A stretch of DNA of 15,057 nt from DASZZX01 sp036260415 (GCA_036260415.1 DASZZX010000029.1:1-15057), one strand, 5' to 3'. Counted from the stretch's first letter, positions 6,923-14,551 are shown. Numbers and translations are program-made. The notes: generated from the sequence alone by a model not told the origin.

Positions 6923-7654
6923 TCACGCAGAGCTCCGTGCGGGCGCAGCGTCGGGCAGCAGGCCAGGCTCGGCGGAGGCGTCGACCACCACGCAGCCGAA
7001 CACGTCGGCGAGGCGCGCCCGCAACCGCATCACGACGTCGGCCACGTCGGCCGCCACGCCCAGCGACCGCAGCGAGCACACGCCCCGGTCGGCGATCCCG
7101 CACGGCACGATGCCACCGAAGTCGGCCAGATCGGTGGTGACGTTGAACGCGAGCCCGTGGCTGGTGACGCCCCGGCTGGACACGCGCACCCCGATGGCGA
7201 CCAGCTTGTCGTCTCCCACCCACACCCCGGTGGAGCCGGGGACCGGCCTCGCCTGCACCCCGAAGTCGGCGGCGGTCCGCACGCACACCTCCTCGAGTGC
7301 GCGGACGTAGGACACCACCGTGCGGATGCCCGCAAGCTGCATCACGGGGTAGGCGACCAACTGGCCCGGTCCGTGGTAGGTGACGTCCCCGCCCCGGTCG
7401 ACCTCGAACAGCTCGACCCCGCGCGACGCCCGCTCCGCCGCGTCCCACAGCACGTGGGCGGGGTCGGCGCTGCTCCCGGCGGTGAACACCTTCGTATGCT
7501 CCAGGGTCAGCAGGACGTCGCCCACGTCGCCGCGAGCACGGCGCGGCACCAGGTCGCGCTGCCACCTCCAGGCGTCCGCGTACGGGACGACGCCGGCGTG
7601 CACCGCCAGGACCGGCTCCTCCGGCGCGGCACGCAGCAGCCGGGGGGACGTCAT
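6923..7654 (-). CDS. lipB: lipoyl(octanoyl) transferase
   Basis: LipB moves the octanoyl group from acyl carrier protein onto the target lysine of lipoyl domains, the first step of de novo lipoylation. The 243-aa protein contains RGGDVTYHGPGQL (87-99), the lysine-bearing GDDKLVAIGVRV (147-158), SHGLAFNVTTDL (165-176) and the catalytic cysteine in IVPCGI (Cys185, with Lys150 as its partner). The N-terminal LLTLEHTKVFTAG matches the usual 'LEHxPVxTxG' region. Length is normal. The ATG at 7654 overlaps the E2 stop codon as ATGA, implying translational coupling. lipA lies 68 bases downstream. The cysteine and lysine of the LipB class are present, which separates it from LplA-type ligases. Confidence 0.96.
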   Translation of the reverse strand: MTSPRLLRAAPEEPVLAVHAGVVPYADAWRWQRDLVPRRARGDVGDVLLTLEHTKVFTAGSSADPAHVLWDAAERASRGVELFEVDRGGDVTYHGPGQLVAYPVMQLAGIRTVVSYVRALEEVCVRTAADFGVQARPVPGSTGVWVGDDKLVAIGVRVSSRGVTSHGLAFNVTTDLADFGGIVPCGIADRGVCSLRSLGVAADVADVVMRLRARLADVFGCVVVDASAEPGLLPDAAPARSSA

Positions 7655-9084
7655 CGGTAGGCGCCCACCTCCGTCGTCCAGTCGTGCGTCTCCACGATCT
7701 CCTTGAGGTCGGCGAGGAACCGCGCCGCGTCTGCGCCGTCCACCATGCGGTGGTCGTAGGTGAGGCACAGGTAGGTCATCCAGCGGATCGCGATCGCGTC
7801 GGCCCCGTCCTGCGACACCACGACGGGGCGCTTCTCGATGGTGGGCGTGGCGAGGATGCCGGTCTCCGGCGGGTTGAGCACCGGCGTGTCGAACAGTACC
7901 CCACGGGAGCCGGTGTTGGTGATGGTGAACGTGCCGCCCTGCACGTCGTCGGGGCTGATGCGCTTGTTGCGCACCCGGTCGGCCAGGTCGGCGATGGAAC
8001 GCGCCAGCGCCGGGACGGTGAGGTCCTGCGCATCCTTGAGGTTGGGGACGATCAGACCCTGCGGGGCGTCCACCGCGAACCCCAGGTTGATCGTGTCGTA
8101 GTACTTGGCGACCCCGCCCTCCACGTCGATCGACGCGTTCAGCGCCTCGTGGCGGGGCAGCACCAGGCAGACGCCACGAGCGATGAACGGCAGCGGGGAC
8201 AGCGGCACACCCTCCCGCTGCCGGAAGGCGTCCTTGACCCCCTCCCGTGCCTGCATGATGCCGGTGACGTCCACCTCCCGCGCGGCGGTGAGCTGGGCGG
8301 TGGACTGCAGGCTCCGCCACATGCTGCGAGCGATCGCGGCGCGCACACGCGACAGCTTCTCGGTGTGGCCACGCACGCCCTCATGCGGCTTGCGGGGTTC
8401 GACCCCGGCCTGGGCGGCCGCGGGCTTCTCCTCCGGAGCGGCGGCCGCGGGTTCCTCCTCGGCGCGGCGGCGGGCGCCACCCTCCTCGATCGCCCGCTCG
8501 ACGTCCTCACGGGTGATCCGACCACCCTTGCCCGTGCCCTCGATCCGTGACGGGTCGAGGTCGTGCTCGTTCACGAGGCGACGCACGATGGGAGACAGGA
8601 GCTCACCCTTGGCGCGCCCATCACCTTCGGGCTCGGCCCGTTGCTCGGCCGCCGCCCGCCGCGGCGCCTGCTCCTCGTCCTCGGCGGCGGGGGCCTGCTC
8701 CTCGGTCTCGGCGGCGGGGGCCTGCTCCTCGGTCTCGGCGGCGGCCTGCTCCTCGGCCTCGGCGGGGGCCGCCTCCGCCGGCTCCTCCTCGGGCTCCTCC
8801 TCGGTCTCCGTGGGTGCCTCCTCGGCGGCTTCCTCCGCCGCGGCGCCGTCGGTGTCGATCAGCGCCACCACCGCGCCCACCTCGATGGTGTCGTCAACCT
8901 CCGCCCTGATCTGCTTCAGCACACCGCTGGCGGGCGAGGGCACCTCGGTGTCCACCTTCTCGGTGGAGATCTCGAACAGGGGCTGGTCCTCCTCGACGTG
9001 CTCACCCTCCTTCACCAGCCACGCGGTGATCGTGCCCTCGGTGACGGATTCTCCGAGTTGGGGGAGCTTGACTTCCTCTGCCAA
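7651..9084 (-). CDS. sucB: 2-oxoacid dehydrogenase E2 (dihydrolipoamide acyltransferase)
   Basis: Core subunit of a pyruvate-, 2-oxoglutarate- or branched-chain-type dehydrogenase complex. It carries the acyl group on a swinging lipoyl arm and passes it to CoA. The 477-aa protein has one lipoyl domain (1-77, STEKVDTEVPSP, Lys43), an Ala/Glu/Pro linker (about 80-160) with tandem repeats, an E3-binding domain (about 161-200, SPIVRRLVNEHDLDP then GTGKGGRITREDV), a second linker and the catalytic domain (about 241-477) ending in DHRMVDGADAARFL (His445, Asp449). The start is TTG at 9084 with AAGGAGGA 6 bases upstream. lpd ends 15 bases upstream and lipB overlaps its stop. Actinobacterial genes with this neighbourhood are usually named sucB. 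No E1 gene is in the window, so substrate specificity cannot be decided and the symbol is tentative. Confidence 0.93.
   Translation of the reverse strand: MAEEVKLPQLGESVTEGTITAWLVKEGEHVEEDQPLFEISTEKVDTEVPSPASGVLKQIRAEVDDTIEVGAVVALIDTDGAAAEEAAEEAPTETEEEPEEEPAEAAPAEAEEQAAAETEEQAPAAETEEQAPAAEDEEQAPRRAAAEQRAEPEGDGRAKGELLSPIVRRLVNEHDLDPSRIEGTGKGGRITREDVERAIEEGGARRRAEEEPAAAAPEEKPAAAQAGVEPRKPHEGVRGHTEKLSRVRAAIARSMWRSLQSTAQLTAAREVDVTGIMQAREGVKDAFRQREGVPLSPLPFIARGVCLVLPRHEALNASIDVEGGVAKYYDTINLGFAVDAPQGLIVPNLKDAQDLTVPALARSIADLADRVRNKRISPDDVQGGTFTITNTGSRGVLFDTPVLNPPETGILATPTIEKRPVVVSQDGADAIAIRWMTYLCLTYDHRMVDGADAARFLADLKEIVETHDWTTEVGAYR
8666..8767 (-). repeat. tandem repeat in the E2 linker
   Basis: About four head-to-tail units of 27, 27, 24 and 24 bases encode an in-frame repeat of the type AAETEEQAP (residues about 110-140). 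One unit has AAEDEEQAP and another lacks a proline codon. Unit lengths are multiples of three, so copy number can change without a frameshift. The DNA repeat probably evolves by slippage, which would alter the length of the flexible arm between the lipoyl and E3-binding domains. Confidence 0.8.
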
Positions 9085-9090
9085 CGGAGG

Positions 9091-9098
9091 TCCTCCTT
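9091..9098 (-). promoter_or_regulatory. ribosome binding site that fixes the E2 TTG start
   Basis: AAGGAGGA in the coding sense is a near-perfect Shine-Dalgarno, 6 bases before the TTG at 9084. The first codons give the invariant N-terminus of a lipoyl domain (EVKLPQLGESV). The site is followed at once by CCTCC, so the local sequence is palindromic. Confidence 0.7.
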
Positions 9099-9099
9099 G

Positions 9100-10494
9100 T
9101 CAGCCGTGCAGCGCGCGGCCGGCCAGGGCGAGATGCGCCTCGCCGATGGCCTCGTTCAGCGTCGGGTGGGGGTGGACGAAGCGGGCGACGTCCATAGGGA
9201 GCGCCTCCCAGTTGTGGATCAGTTCGGCTTCGGCGATGAGATCGGTGGCATGCGGCCCGGTCAGGTGGATGCCGAGGATCCGACCGGCACCGTCGTCCGC
9301 GCGGGCCGCGACGATCTTGACCACGCCCTCGGCCTTCATCATCCGGGCGCGGGCCAGGGTCTGGAACTTGTAGCGCTCCACGACCACGTCGTGACCCTGC
9401 TCCTTGGCCTGTGGCTCTGTCAGCCCGACCGACGCCACCTCGGGGTGCGAGAAGGTGACCCGAGGGACGCCCGCGTAGTCGATGGGCACCACGTCGAGCC
9501 CGCCCAGCTGGTCGGCGACGAGGAACCCCTCGGCGAACGACGCGTGCGCCAGCCCCAGGGTGGGGATGAGATCCCCCAGCGCCCACACCCCCTCGACGCT
9601 GGTGCGGCACAGCTCGTCGACCGCGACGGAGCCGCGCTCGAGTTGGAGCCCGACCTCCTCGTAGCCGCAGTCCTCCGTCACGGGCTTGCGGCCGATCGCC
9701 ACCAGCAGGATGTCGCACTCCAGCTTCTCCTCGCCGTCATTGGTCTCGACCGTGACGACGACACCTCCATCGGACGGGTCGGCCGCGGTCAGCCGGGCGT
9801 CGGTCATCAGCTGGATGCCCTTGGAGCGGAACTGGCGGGCGATCTCGCGTGAGGAATCCGGGTCCTCGAGCGGCAGCACGCGCTCCTCGACCTCGACCAC
9901 CGTGACCTTCTCGGCGCCGAAACCGTGCCAGACGGAGGCGAACTCCATGCCGATGGCGCCGGCGCCGAGGATGACGGGCCGCTCGGGCACGCGGTCGAGC
10001 TGCAGTGCGTGGTCGGAGTTGATGATGCGCTCGCCGTCGAACGGGGCCGGCGGGATCGTGCGCGGCACCGACCCCGTGGCGGCCACCAGGGCGTCGGCGC
10101 GGTAGCGGTCGCCGTCGACCTCCACGGTGCCGCGGTCGACCAGCCTGCCGTGCCCTTCGAGCGTCGTGATCCCGCGGCCCTTGAGCGCACCCTGCAGGCC
10201 CTTCCACATGGCGGTGACCACGTTGTCCTTGTGCTCGTGCACCTGGGCGATCTCCAGCCCCTCGAACGACGCTCGGACACCGAACTCGCCGGCGTCGCGG
10301 ACGTGGTCGGCGATCTGGGCCGTTTGCAGGAGCGCCTTCGAGGGGATGCAGCCGCGGTGCAGGCAGGTGCCGCCCACCTTGTCCCGCTCCACCAGCCCGA
10401 CCGACAGCCCGAGCTGTGCGGCACGCAGAGCGCACGAGTAGCCCCCCGTCCCGGCGCCGAGCACGATGACGTCGAAGGTGTCGTCTCCGGCCAC
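9100..10494 (-). CDS. lpdA: dihydrolipoyl dehydrogenase (E3 / L-protein)
   Basis: FAD enzyme that reoxidises dihydrolipoamide on 2-oxoacid dehydrogenase E2 subunits and on glycine cleavage H-protein, reducing NAD+. The 464-aa protein has the FAD Rossmann motif VIVLGAGTGGYSCALRA (9-25), the redox disulfide GGTCLHRGCIPSKALL (41-56; Cys44, Cys49), the NAD Rossmann motif VILGAGAIGMEFAS, the FAD-contact ALGDLIPTLGLAHASFAEG and the C-terminal HPHPTLNEAIGEA, which supplies the catalytic His443-Glu448 pair. Length is typical. The GTG start at 10494 is preceded by GGAGG at 5-base spacing. It is the first gene of the lpd-E2-lipB-lipA-mscS cluster and divergent from gcvT, two systems that both need this enzyme. 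Confidence 0.96.
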   Translation of the reverse strand: MAGDDTFDVIVLGAGTGGYSCALRAAQLGLSVGLVERDKVGGTCLHRGCIPSKALLQTAQIADHVRDAGEFGVRASFEGLEIAQVHEHKDNVVTAMWKGLQGALKGRGITTLEGHGRLVDRGTVEVDGDRYRADALVAATGSVPRTIPPAPFDGERIINSDHALQLDRVPERPVILGAGAIGMEFASVWHGFGAEKVTVVEVEERVLPLEDPDSSREIARQFRSKGIQLMTDARLTAADPSDGGVVVTVETNDGEEKLECDILLVAIGRKPVTEDCGYEEVGLQLERGSVAVDELCRTSVEGVWALGDLIPTLGLAHASFAEGFLVADQLGGLDVVPIDYAGVPRVTFSHPEVASVGLTEPQAKEQGHDVVVERYKFQTLARARMMKAEGVVKIVAARADDGAGRILGIHLTGPHATDLIAEAELIHNWEALPMDVARFVHPHPTLNEAIGEAHLALAGRALHG

Positions 10495-10649
10495 GAGGCC
10501 CTCCCCGGACGCCGTTGCACGTGGCTTTCCGCACCGTAGTGCAGGCCCGTCACCATCGCACCGGCGCCCCCCTCGGCCGAGCGTTCCCGACGTCGCACGC
10601 CTGGCGGTCGGTAGGGTCGTGGCGACGAGGTCGAGCAGGAGCCGGCTCG
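10495..10649. promoter_or_regulatory. divergent lpd / gcvT promoter region
   Basis: These 155 bases separate two divergent genes and must carry promoters both ways. For gcvT, TAGGGT at 10612-10617 is an acceptable -10, about 33 bases before the ATG; the best -35 candidate (CCGACG, about 10587) is poor and over-spaced. For lpd, TACGGT on the minus strand (10533-10538) is a possible -10 without a clear -35. No glycine-riboswitch-like leader is apparent, since the likely gcvT leader is only about 25-30 bases. Confidence 0.4.
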
Positions 10650-11762
10650 ATGACGACGGCCGCGCAGCACGAGGGCCTCATCAAGGGCGCTCTGTACAGC
10701 GTGCACGAGCAGCTGGGGGCGCGGATCGCCCCGTTCGCCGGCTGGGCGATGCCGATCGAGTACGCGGGCACGCTCGCCGAGCACCGGGCGGTGCGCGAGG
10801 ACGTGGGCGTGTTCGACGTCTCACACCTGGGCAACATCTGGGTCTCCGGGGGCGGCGCCGAGGACACGGTCGCCGCGACCTTCACCAACGACCCGGGCGA
10901 CCTCGAGGACGGCACGTCGCAGTACACCCTGTGCTGCGACGAGGACGGCGGCGTGATCGACGACCTCATCGTGTACCGTCTCAACGGGGACCGGTTCATG
11001 GTCGTGCCCAACGCCGCCAACCGGTCCGCGGTGCTCGAGCTGCTGCAGGCCCCTGCGGAGCAGCACGGCGCGCGCGTCGCCGACGACTCGATGCGTCTGG
11101 CCATCCTCGCCGTCCAAGGGCCGCGTTCGCTGGAGCTGGTCCACCAGCTGTTCCCCGACGTGGTCGGTACGGTGCCCTACCACGGCATCGGCTACATCGA
11201 TCTCGGGCCGTCCGACGACGGGTGGCTGTGCCGCACCGGGTACACGGGGGAGGTGGGCTGCGAGCTCATGCTGCCCGGCCTGGACGCTCCCGGCTACTTC
11301 CGCGAGCTGCTGGAGCTCGGAGCGACGCCGGTGGGTCTGGGCGCGCGGGACACGCTCCGCCTGGAGATGGGCTACCCGCTGCACGGCAACGAGCTCAGCC
11401 GCGACACCGACCCGTTCGAAGCGCAGCTGGGCTGGGCGGTGAAGTTGGAGGGACGGCGCTTCCGCGGATCCGCCGCCCTCGAGCGCCGGCAGGAGCAGGG
11501 TCCTCAGCGTCGGCTGTGGGGCATCCGGGCGACCGATCGCGGCATCCCCCGGGCGGGGATGACCGTCACCAGCGACGGCGACCAGGTCGGGACGGTCACG
11601 TCCGGCAGCTTCTCTCCCACGCTGCGGACCGGGATCGGCCTGGCCTACCTGGCCGTCCCGGTCGGACCCGGCGACGAGGTGACCGTGGACCTGCGTGGCA
11701 GACCGGCACTGTTCGAGGTGGTGCGCCCCCCGTTCGTCGACCGCGACCCGCGCGACGGCTGA
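10650..11762 (+). CDS. gcvT: glycine cleavage system T-protein (aminomethyltransferase)
   Basis: GcvT releases ammonia from the aminomethyl group held on lipoylated H-protein and transfers the carbon to tetrahydrofolate, giving 5,10-methylene-THF. The 370-aa protein is of normal length. It has FAGWAMPIEY (29-38), FDVSHLG (55-61), GGVIDDLIVYR with the folate-binding aspartate (104/105), VPNAANR, RTGYTGEVGCEL (195-206), GARDTLRLEMGYPLHG (231-246) and the C-terminal GTVTSGSFSPTLRTGIGLAYL. These make a true GcvT more likely than a YgfZ or sarcosine-oxidase relative. The ATG at 10650 has AGGAG 8 bases upstream. gcvH and gcvP are not in the window, so the rest of the system must be elsewhere. The divergent neighbour lpd encodes the L-protein, and lipB/lipA would lipoylate GcvH. 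Confidence 0.93.
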   Translation: MTTAAQHEGLIKGALYSVHEQLGARIAPFAGWAMPIEYAGTLAEHRAVREDVGVFDVSHLGNIWVSGGGAEDTVAATFTNDPGDLEDGTSQYTLCCDEDGGVIDDLIVYRLNGDRFMVVPNAANRSAVLELLQAPAEQHGARVADDSMRLAILAVQGPRSLELVHQLFPDVVGTVPYHGIGYIDLGPSDDGWLCRTGYTGEVGCELMLPGLDAPGYFRELLELGATPVGLGARDTLRLEMGYPLHGNELSRDTDPFEAQLGWAVKLEGRRFRGSAALERRQEQGPQRRLWGIRATDRGIPRAGMTVTSDGDQVGTVTSGSFSPTLRTGIGLAYLAVPVGPGDEVTVDLRGRPALFEVVRPPFVDRDPRDG

Positions 11763-11973
11763 CACGCGGGGGAACAGCCTGGACGACACCGGCCGACCGT
11801 TCATGCCCGCGGCAGGCGGGTACACGAACGGACGGCCCACGAGCCTGCAGGCCCCACGACTGCCGGCCACGCTCGGTACCCGAGCGACCCGGCAGCGACA
11901 GCGGCAGCCGCCGCCGACCGGCGCGCCCGCGGACGCGCCGTCGCACGCACCCATCACGGGGAAGGAGAGCACC
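11763..11973. other. gcvT to BON-gene intergenic region with imperfect hairpin
   Basis: These 211 bases have no credible gene of their own. At 11797-11831 CCGTTC and CCCGC pair with GCGGG and GAACGG around internal loops, forming an imperfect hairpin 35 bases after the gcvT stop that could end that transcript. The remainder is GC-rich and featureless up to the AAGGAG ribosome site of the next gene. Confidence 0.35.
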
Positions 11974-12510
11974 ATGAGCTTCTTCGGCAAGGTGAAGGGA
12001 CTGACCCTGCTGAGCATCGGCGCGGCCGCTGGGGCGGCCGCCTCGTACTTCTTCGATCCCGACCGTGGCCGCACGCGCCGCGCACAGGCCACCGACCAGC
12101 TCGGCGCGGCCGTGCGTGACCAGGCCGACCAGCTGCGCAAGAAGGTCGACTACAAGGCCGGCGAGCTCAAAGGTGCGTTGGCCGAGCAGCTGCCCACCGA
12201 GCAGCTGCGCGACTACGACGTCAGGACGCTGAAGGAGAAGGTCGAGAGCGAGGTGCTCGGCCGGGGCGGGATCGACAAGCGCGCCATCGTGGTCACCACC
12301 CGCGACGGCGTGGTGGAGCTGCGTGGCGAGATCCCCACCGTCGAACAGCGGCGCGAGCTGCTGGCGGCCACACGCAACGTCGAGGGCGTGCGCGAGGTCG
12401 TCGACCTCACCCACCTCCCGGGCGAGACGCCACCGAACGTCCAGCCGTCGTTGGAGGCGAGCGAGGCGGCCACGAGCGAGGCCGACACGACCGCGCGGAC
12501 CACCCGCTGA
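11974..12510 (+). CDS. BON-domain protein with N-terminal membrane anchor
   Basis: The function is not established. The 178-aa product begins MSFFGKVKGL, followed by one hydrophobic Gly/Ala segment (about 10-26) and the motif SYFFDPDRGRTRRAQ, common after such anchors in actinobacterial proteins. A charged helical linker (about 40-80) leads to a BON domain (about 82-150: DVRTLKEKVESEVL, IVVTTRDGVVELRGEI, VEGVREVVDLTHLPG). BON domains are thought to bind phospholipid or other envelope surfaces and are frequent in stress-induced proteins. The tail is rich in Ala, Glu and Thr and looks disordered. The ATG at 11974 has AAGGAG at 6-base spacing. The next gene starts 39 bases downstream on the same strand, so the two are probably co-expressed. 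Confidence 0.8.
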   Translation: MSFFGKVKGLTLLSIGAAAGAAASYFFDPDRGRTRRAQATDQLGAAVRDQADQLRKKVDYKAGELKGALAEQLPTEQLRDYDVRTLKEKVESEVLGRGGIDKRAIVVTTRDGVVELRGEIPTVEQRRELLAATRNVEGVREVVDLTHLPGETPPNVQPSLEASEAATSEADTTARTTR

Positions 12511-12549
12511 CCCTCGCCACGGCCGTGGTCCGGCCGCGAGAGGAACCGG

Positions 12550-13257
12550 ATGGTCACCAAGCGACTGGCGAGGCACAACGTCGTCGCCGTCTTCGCCACG
12601 TTCGAACACGCGGTCGCGGCGGTCGACGCTCTGTTCGGCGCGGGGCTGGAGGCTGACGAGCTGTCCCTCCTGGGTCCCGACCACGCCATGCGTCCGGGGA
12701 CCGGTGCGGTCAAGGAGGAGACAACCCGCGCGACCGGCGGCATCGGGCGAGGGGTCGCGGCCGGCATCCCGACCGGCGCCGTGACCGGCGGGGGCCTGGG
12801 GGCACTGATCGGGCTGGGGGTCTCGGCGATCCCCGGCGTGGGCCTGGCGGCGGGGGCGGCCGCCCTGTACGCGGGCGTGGCCGGCGCCGTCATGGGCCAC
12901 ATCCCCGGCGCGCTGCTGGGTGCCGAGGCCGGGGCGCGCAAGGCCATGATGTGGACCCAGACCCTCGAGCCGGCGCTCATGCTCGTGGAGCAGGGCAGGG
13001 TCCTGGTCGGCGTGCACTCCAACGACCCCGAACGCGCCGACCTCGGCGAGCAGCAGCTGCGTGCCCACAAGGCAGAGCAGGTGTTGCGGCTCGAGGCGGA
13101 CGAGGACTTCGAACCTCCCGGGGACACCGCGGCGATCCTCGGGACCAGCGTGCCCTCCGACCACCCCGAGCACCCGGGCGGCGAGCTCGGCCACAAGGAA
13201 GCCGACAAGCGCGTCGGCATGACCGAGCGGGGCGAACCGCCCACGCGGGGCGGCTGA
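12550..13257 (+). CDS. YflT-like / glycine-zipper protein, probable stress protein
   Basis: The 235-aa product begins with a small alpha/beta unit (about 8-45: NVVAVFATFEHAVAAVDALF, then GLEADELSLLG) resembling the heat-induced stress protein YflT domain (general stress protein 17M). A long Gly/Ala hydrophobic stretch follows (about 65-127; GVAAGIPTGAVTGGGLGAL and GVGLAAGAAALYAGVAGAV). Its regular small residues suggest a glycine-zipper membrane hairpin. The C-terminal half (MLVEQGRVLVGVHS) resembles the second half of such domains and ends in a charged tail. I recognise the type but not a defined function. The ATG at 12550 is preceded by GAGAGGA. It follows the BON gene by 39 bases, and the pair could work together at the cell envelope. 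Confidence 0.7.
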   Translation: MVTKRLARHNVVAVFATFEHAVAAVDALFGAGLEADELSLLGPDHAMRPGTGAVKEETTRATGGIGRGVAAGIPTGAVTGGGLGALIGLGVSAIPGVGLAAGAAALYAGVAGAVMGHIPGALLGAEAGARKAMMWTQTLEPALMLVEQGRVLVGVHSNDPERADLGEQQLRAHKAEQVLRLEADEDFEPPGDTAAILGTSVPSDHPEHPGGELGHKEADKRVGMTERGEPPTRGG

Positions 13258-13346
13258 CACGCGCCCGCCCCCGTGGTCGTCGCCTCCCGCGTCGACCCAG
13301 GTCGCTCACGCGCCTCGAGCCGGTCCCCTCGGCAGCGCGGTTACGC

Positions 13347-13362
13347 TGGCCGGTCCCGGCCA
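13347..13362. repeat. short dyad before the glycerate kinase gene
   Basis: TGGCCGG and CCGGCCA flank two bases, immediately downstream of a -10-like TTACGCT (13341-13347) and just before the GGAG ribosome site. It could be an operator or a 5'-UTR hairpin, but in this GC-rich DNA it may be chance. Confidence 0.3.
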
Positions 13363-13372
13363 CGGAGACCAC

Positions 13373-14461
13373 GTGCAGGTGGTGATCGCGCCCGACTCGT
13401 TCGGCGGGACCCTCACCTCTCCCCAAGCGGCCCGGGCGATCGCCGACGGGTGGCTCCGCGCCCGCCCCGATGACCGGGTCACGCTCGTGCCGATGGCCGA
13501 CGGCGGCGAGGGCACGCTCGCGGTCGTCGCCGCTGCCGACGGGGGGGAAAGGCGGGAGGCCGAGGTCGCCGGACCGCTCGGGCGCCCGACCAGCGCCGCC
13601 TGGCTGCTCCGACCCGACGGCACGGCCGTGATCGAGTCGGCGGCCGCCTGTGGGCTGGCGCAGGTGCCCCAGGGTGAACGCGACCCGCTGCGGACGACCA
13701 CGTACGGGGTCGGCCAGCTGCTGGAGGGGGCGCGGCGTGCCGGTACGCGCCGGGTGTCGGTGGGTCTGGGAGGGTCCGCCAGCGTGGACGGCGGCGCGGG
13801 AGCGGCGCTGGCGCTAGGCATCCGGGCCACCCGCGACGACGGCGGAGGGTTGAAGATCGGCGGCGGCGAGCTCGCGACCGTCCGCGCGGTGGAACGCGGG
13901 TGGCTGGATTCGTCCTGGGACGGGTTGGAGGTGGTGCTGTGGGCCGACGTCACCACGCGGTTGGCGGACGCGGCGTCCACGTTCGGCCCGCAGAAGGGAG
14001 CGACCCCGGAGGTGGTCGAGCGGCTGCGTGACGGCTTGCAGCGGTGGGCGGACGTGGTGGAGCGCGACCTCGGCGGCGCGTGGCGCGACCTGCCCGGGTC
14101 CGGCGCGGCGGGGGGGCTCGGCTTCGGGCTGGCCGCGGTGGTCGGTGGTCGCCTCGTTGCCGGCGCGGCGGCGGTCGCGGACCTGCTCGGGCTCCCGGAC
14201 GTGGTGGCCGGAGCCGACCTGGTCGTCACGGGCGAGGGTCGCCTCGACGCCACTTCGCTGCAGGGCAAGGTCGTCGGGCACGTGGTCGAGTTGGCTCGTG
14301 AAGCCGGCGTCGAGGTGCTCGCCGTGGTCGGCGCCCTGCCGGAGCCTGTGGACGCCATCGCCGACGTGGAGTCGGCGCCTCATGGGGCCGGCGGGGATCC
14401 GGCCGCCGAGGTCGCCGCTGCCGCGGAGCGCATCGCGCGCCGCCGGGGCCGGGCCGCCTGA
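13373..14461 (+). CDS. type I glycerate kinase
   Basis: ATP-dependent phosphorylation of glycerate to phosphoglycerate (2-phosphoglycerate in the best-studied members), feeding glyoxylate or glycerate carbon into glycolysis. The 362-aa protein has the N-terminal VIAPDSFGGTLTSPQAARAI (4-23), the glycerate-binding VPMADGGEGTL (39-49), GLGGSASVDGGAGAALALG (about 140-158), STFGPQKGATPE, GSGAAGGLGFGLAA and the C-terminal ADLVVTGEGRLDATSLQGK, all typical of this family. The usual DVxNPLxGPxGA segment is replaced by DVTTRLADAAST, a notable change in a normally conserved loop. The GTG start at 13373 has GGAG 5 bases upstream and gives the expected N-terminus. It is separated from both neighbours by more than 100 bases and appears monocistronic. 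glxK or garK would be possible symbols, but the pathway context needed to choose is missing. Confidence 0.92.
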   Translation: MQVVIAPDSFGGTLTSPQAARAIADGWLRARPDDRVTLVPMADGGEGTLAVVAAADGGERREAEVAGPLGRPTSAAWLLRPDGTAVIESAAACGLAQVPQGERDPLRTTTYGVGQLLEGARRAGTRRVSVGLGGSASVDGGAGAALALGIRATRDDGGGLKIGGGELATVRAVERGWLDSSWDGLEVVLWADVTTRLADAASTFGPQKGATPEVVERLRDGLQRWADVVERDLGGAWRDLPGSGAAGGLGFGLAAVVGGRLVAGAAAVADLLGLPDVVAGADLVVTGEGRLDATSLQGKVVGHVVELAREAGVEVLAVVGALPEPVDAIADVESAPHGAGGDPAAEVAAAAERIARRRGRAA

Positions 14462-14545
14462 CACGCTCGCCGCGCGGTTAGCGATCCGCCGGGGGCAGAT
14501 CCGCACCCGCCGTGCGGACCCGGTCGTCGGTGGAATGCCCGGCGC

Positions 14546-14551
14546 TACACT
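14546..14551 (+). promoter_or_regulatory. possible -10 element for the Fe-S carrier gene
   Basis: TACACT stands out in the GC-rich 152-base gap before the carrier gene and fits the TAnnnT pattern of actinobacterial -10 elements. The hexamer at 17-base spacing upstream (GTCGTC) is a poor -35. The implied leader would be roughly 55 bases. Confidence 0.35.

Noticed and set aside
8666..8767. Tandem repeats as a possible CRISPR array
   Set aside because: The units are contiguous with no spacers and encode an in-frame linker of E2.
7684..9852. Long plus-strand open frames opposite the E2 and lpd genes
   Set aside because: They arise from G/C-biased third positions of the real genes. Their leucine/glycine repeats are the complement of the acidic E2 linker, and no start has a ribosome site.
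10495..10649. Glycine riboswitch upstream of gcvT
   Set aside because: The gap is short, the likely leader is under 35 bases, and no tandem aptamer-like structure is visible.
11596..13260. 554-residue minus-strand frame opposite the BON and YflT-like genes
   Set aside because: It spans three genes and their gaps, is arginine/glycine-rich and lacks motifs. The plus-strand genes have clear starts, ribosome sites and domains.
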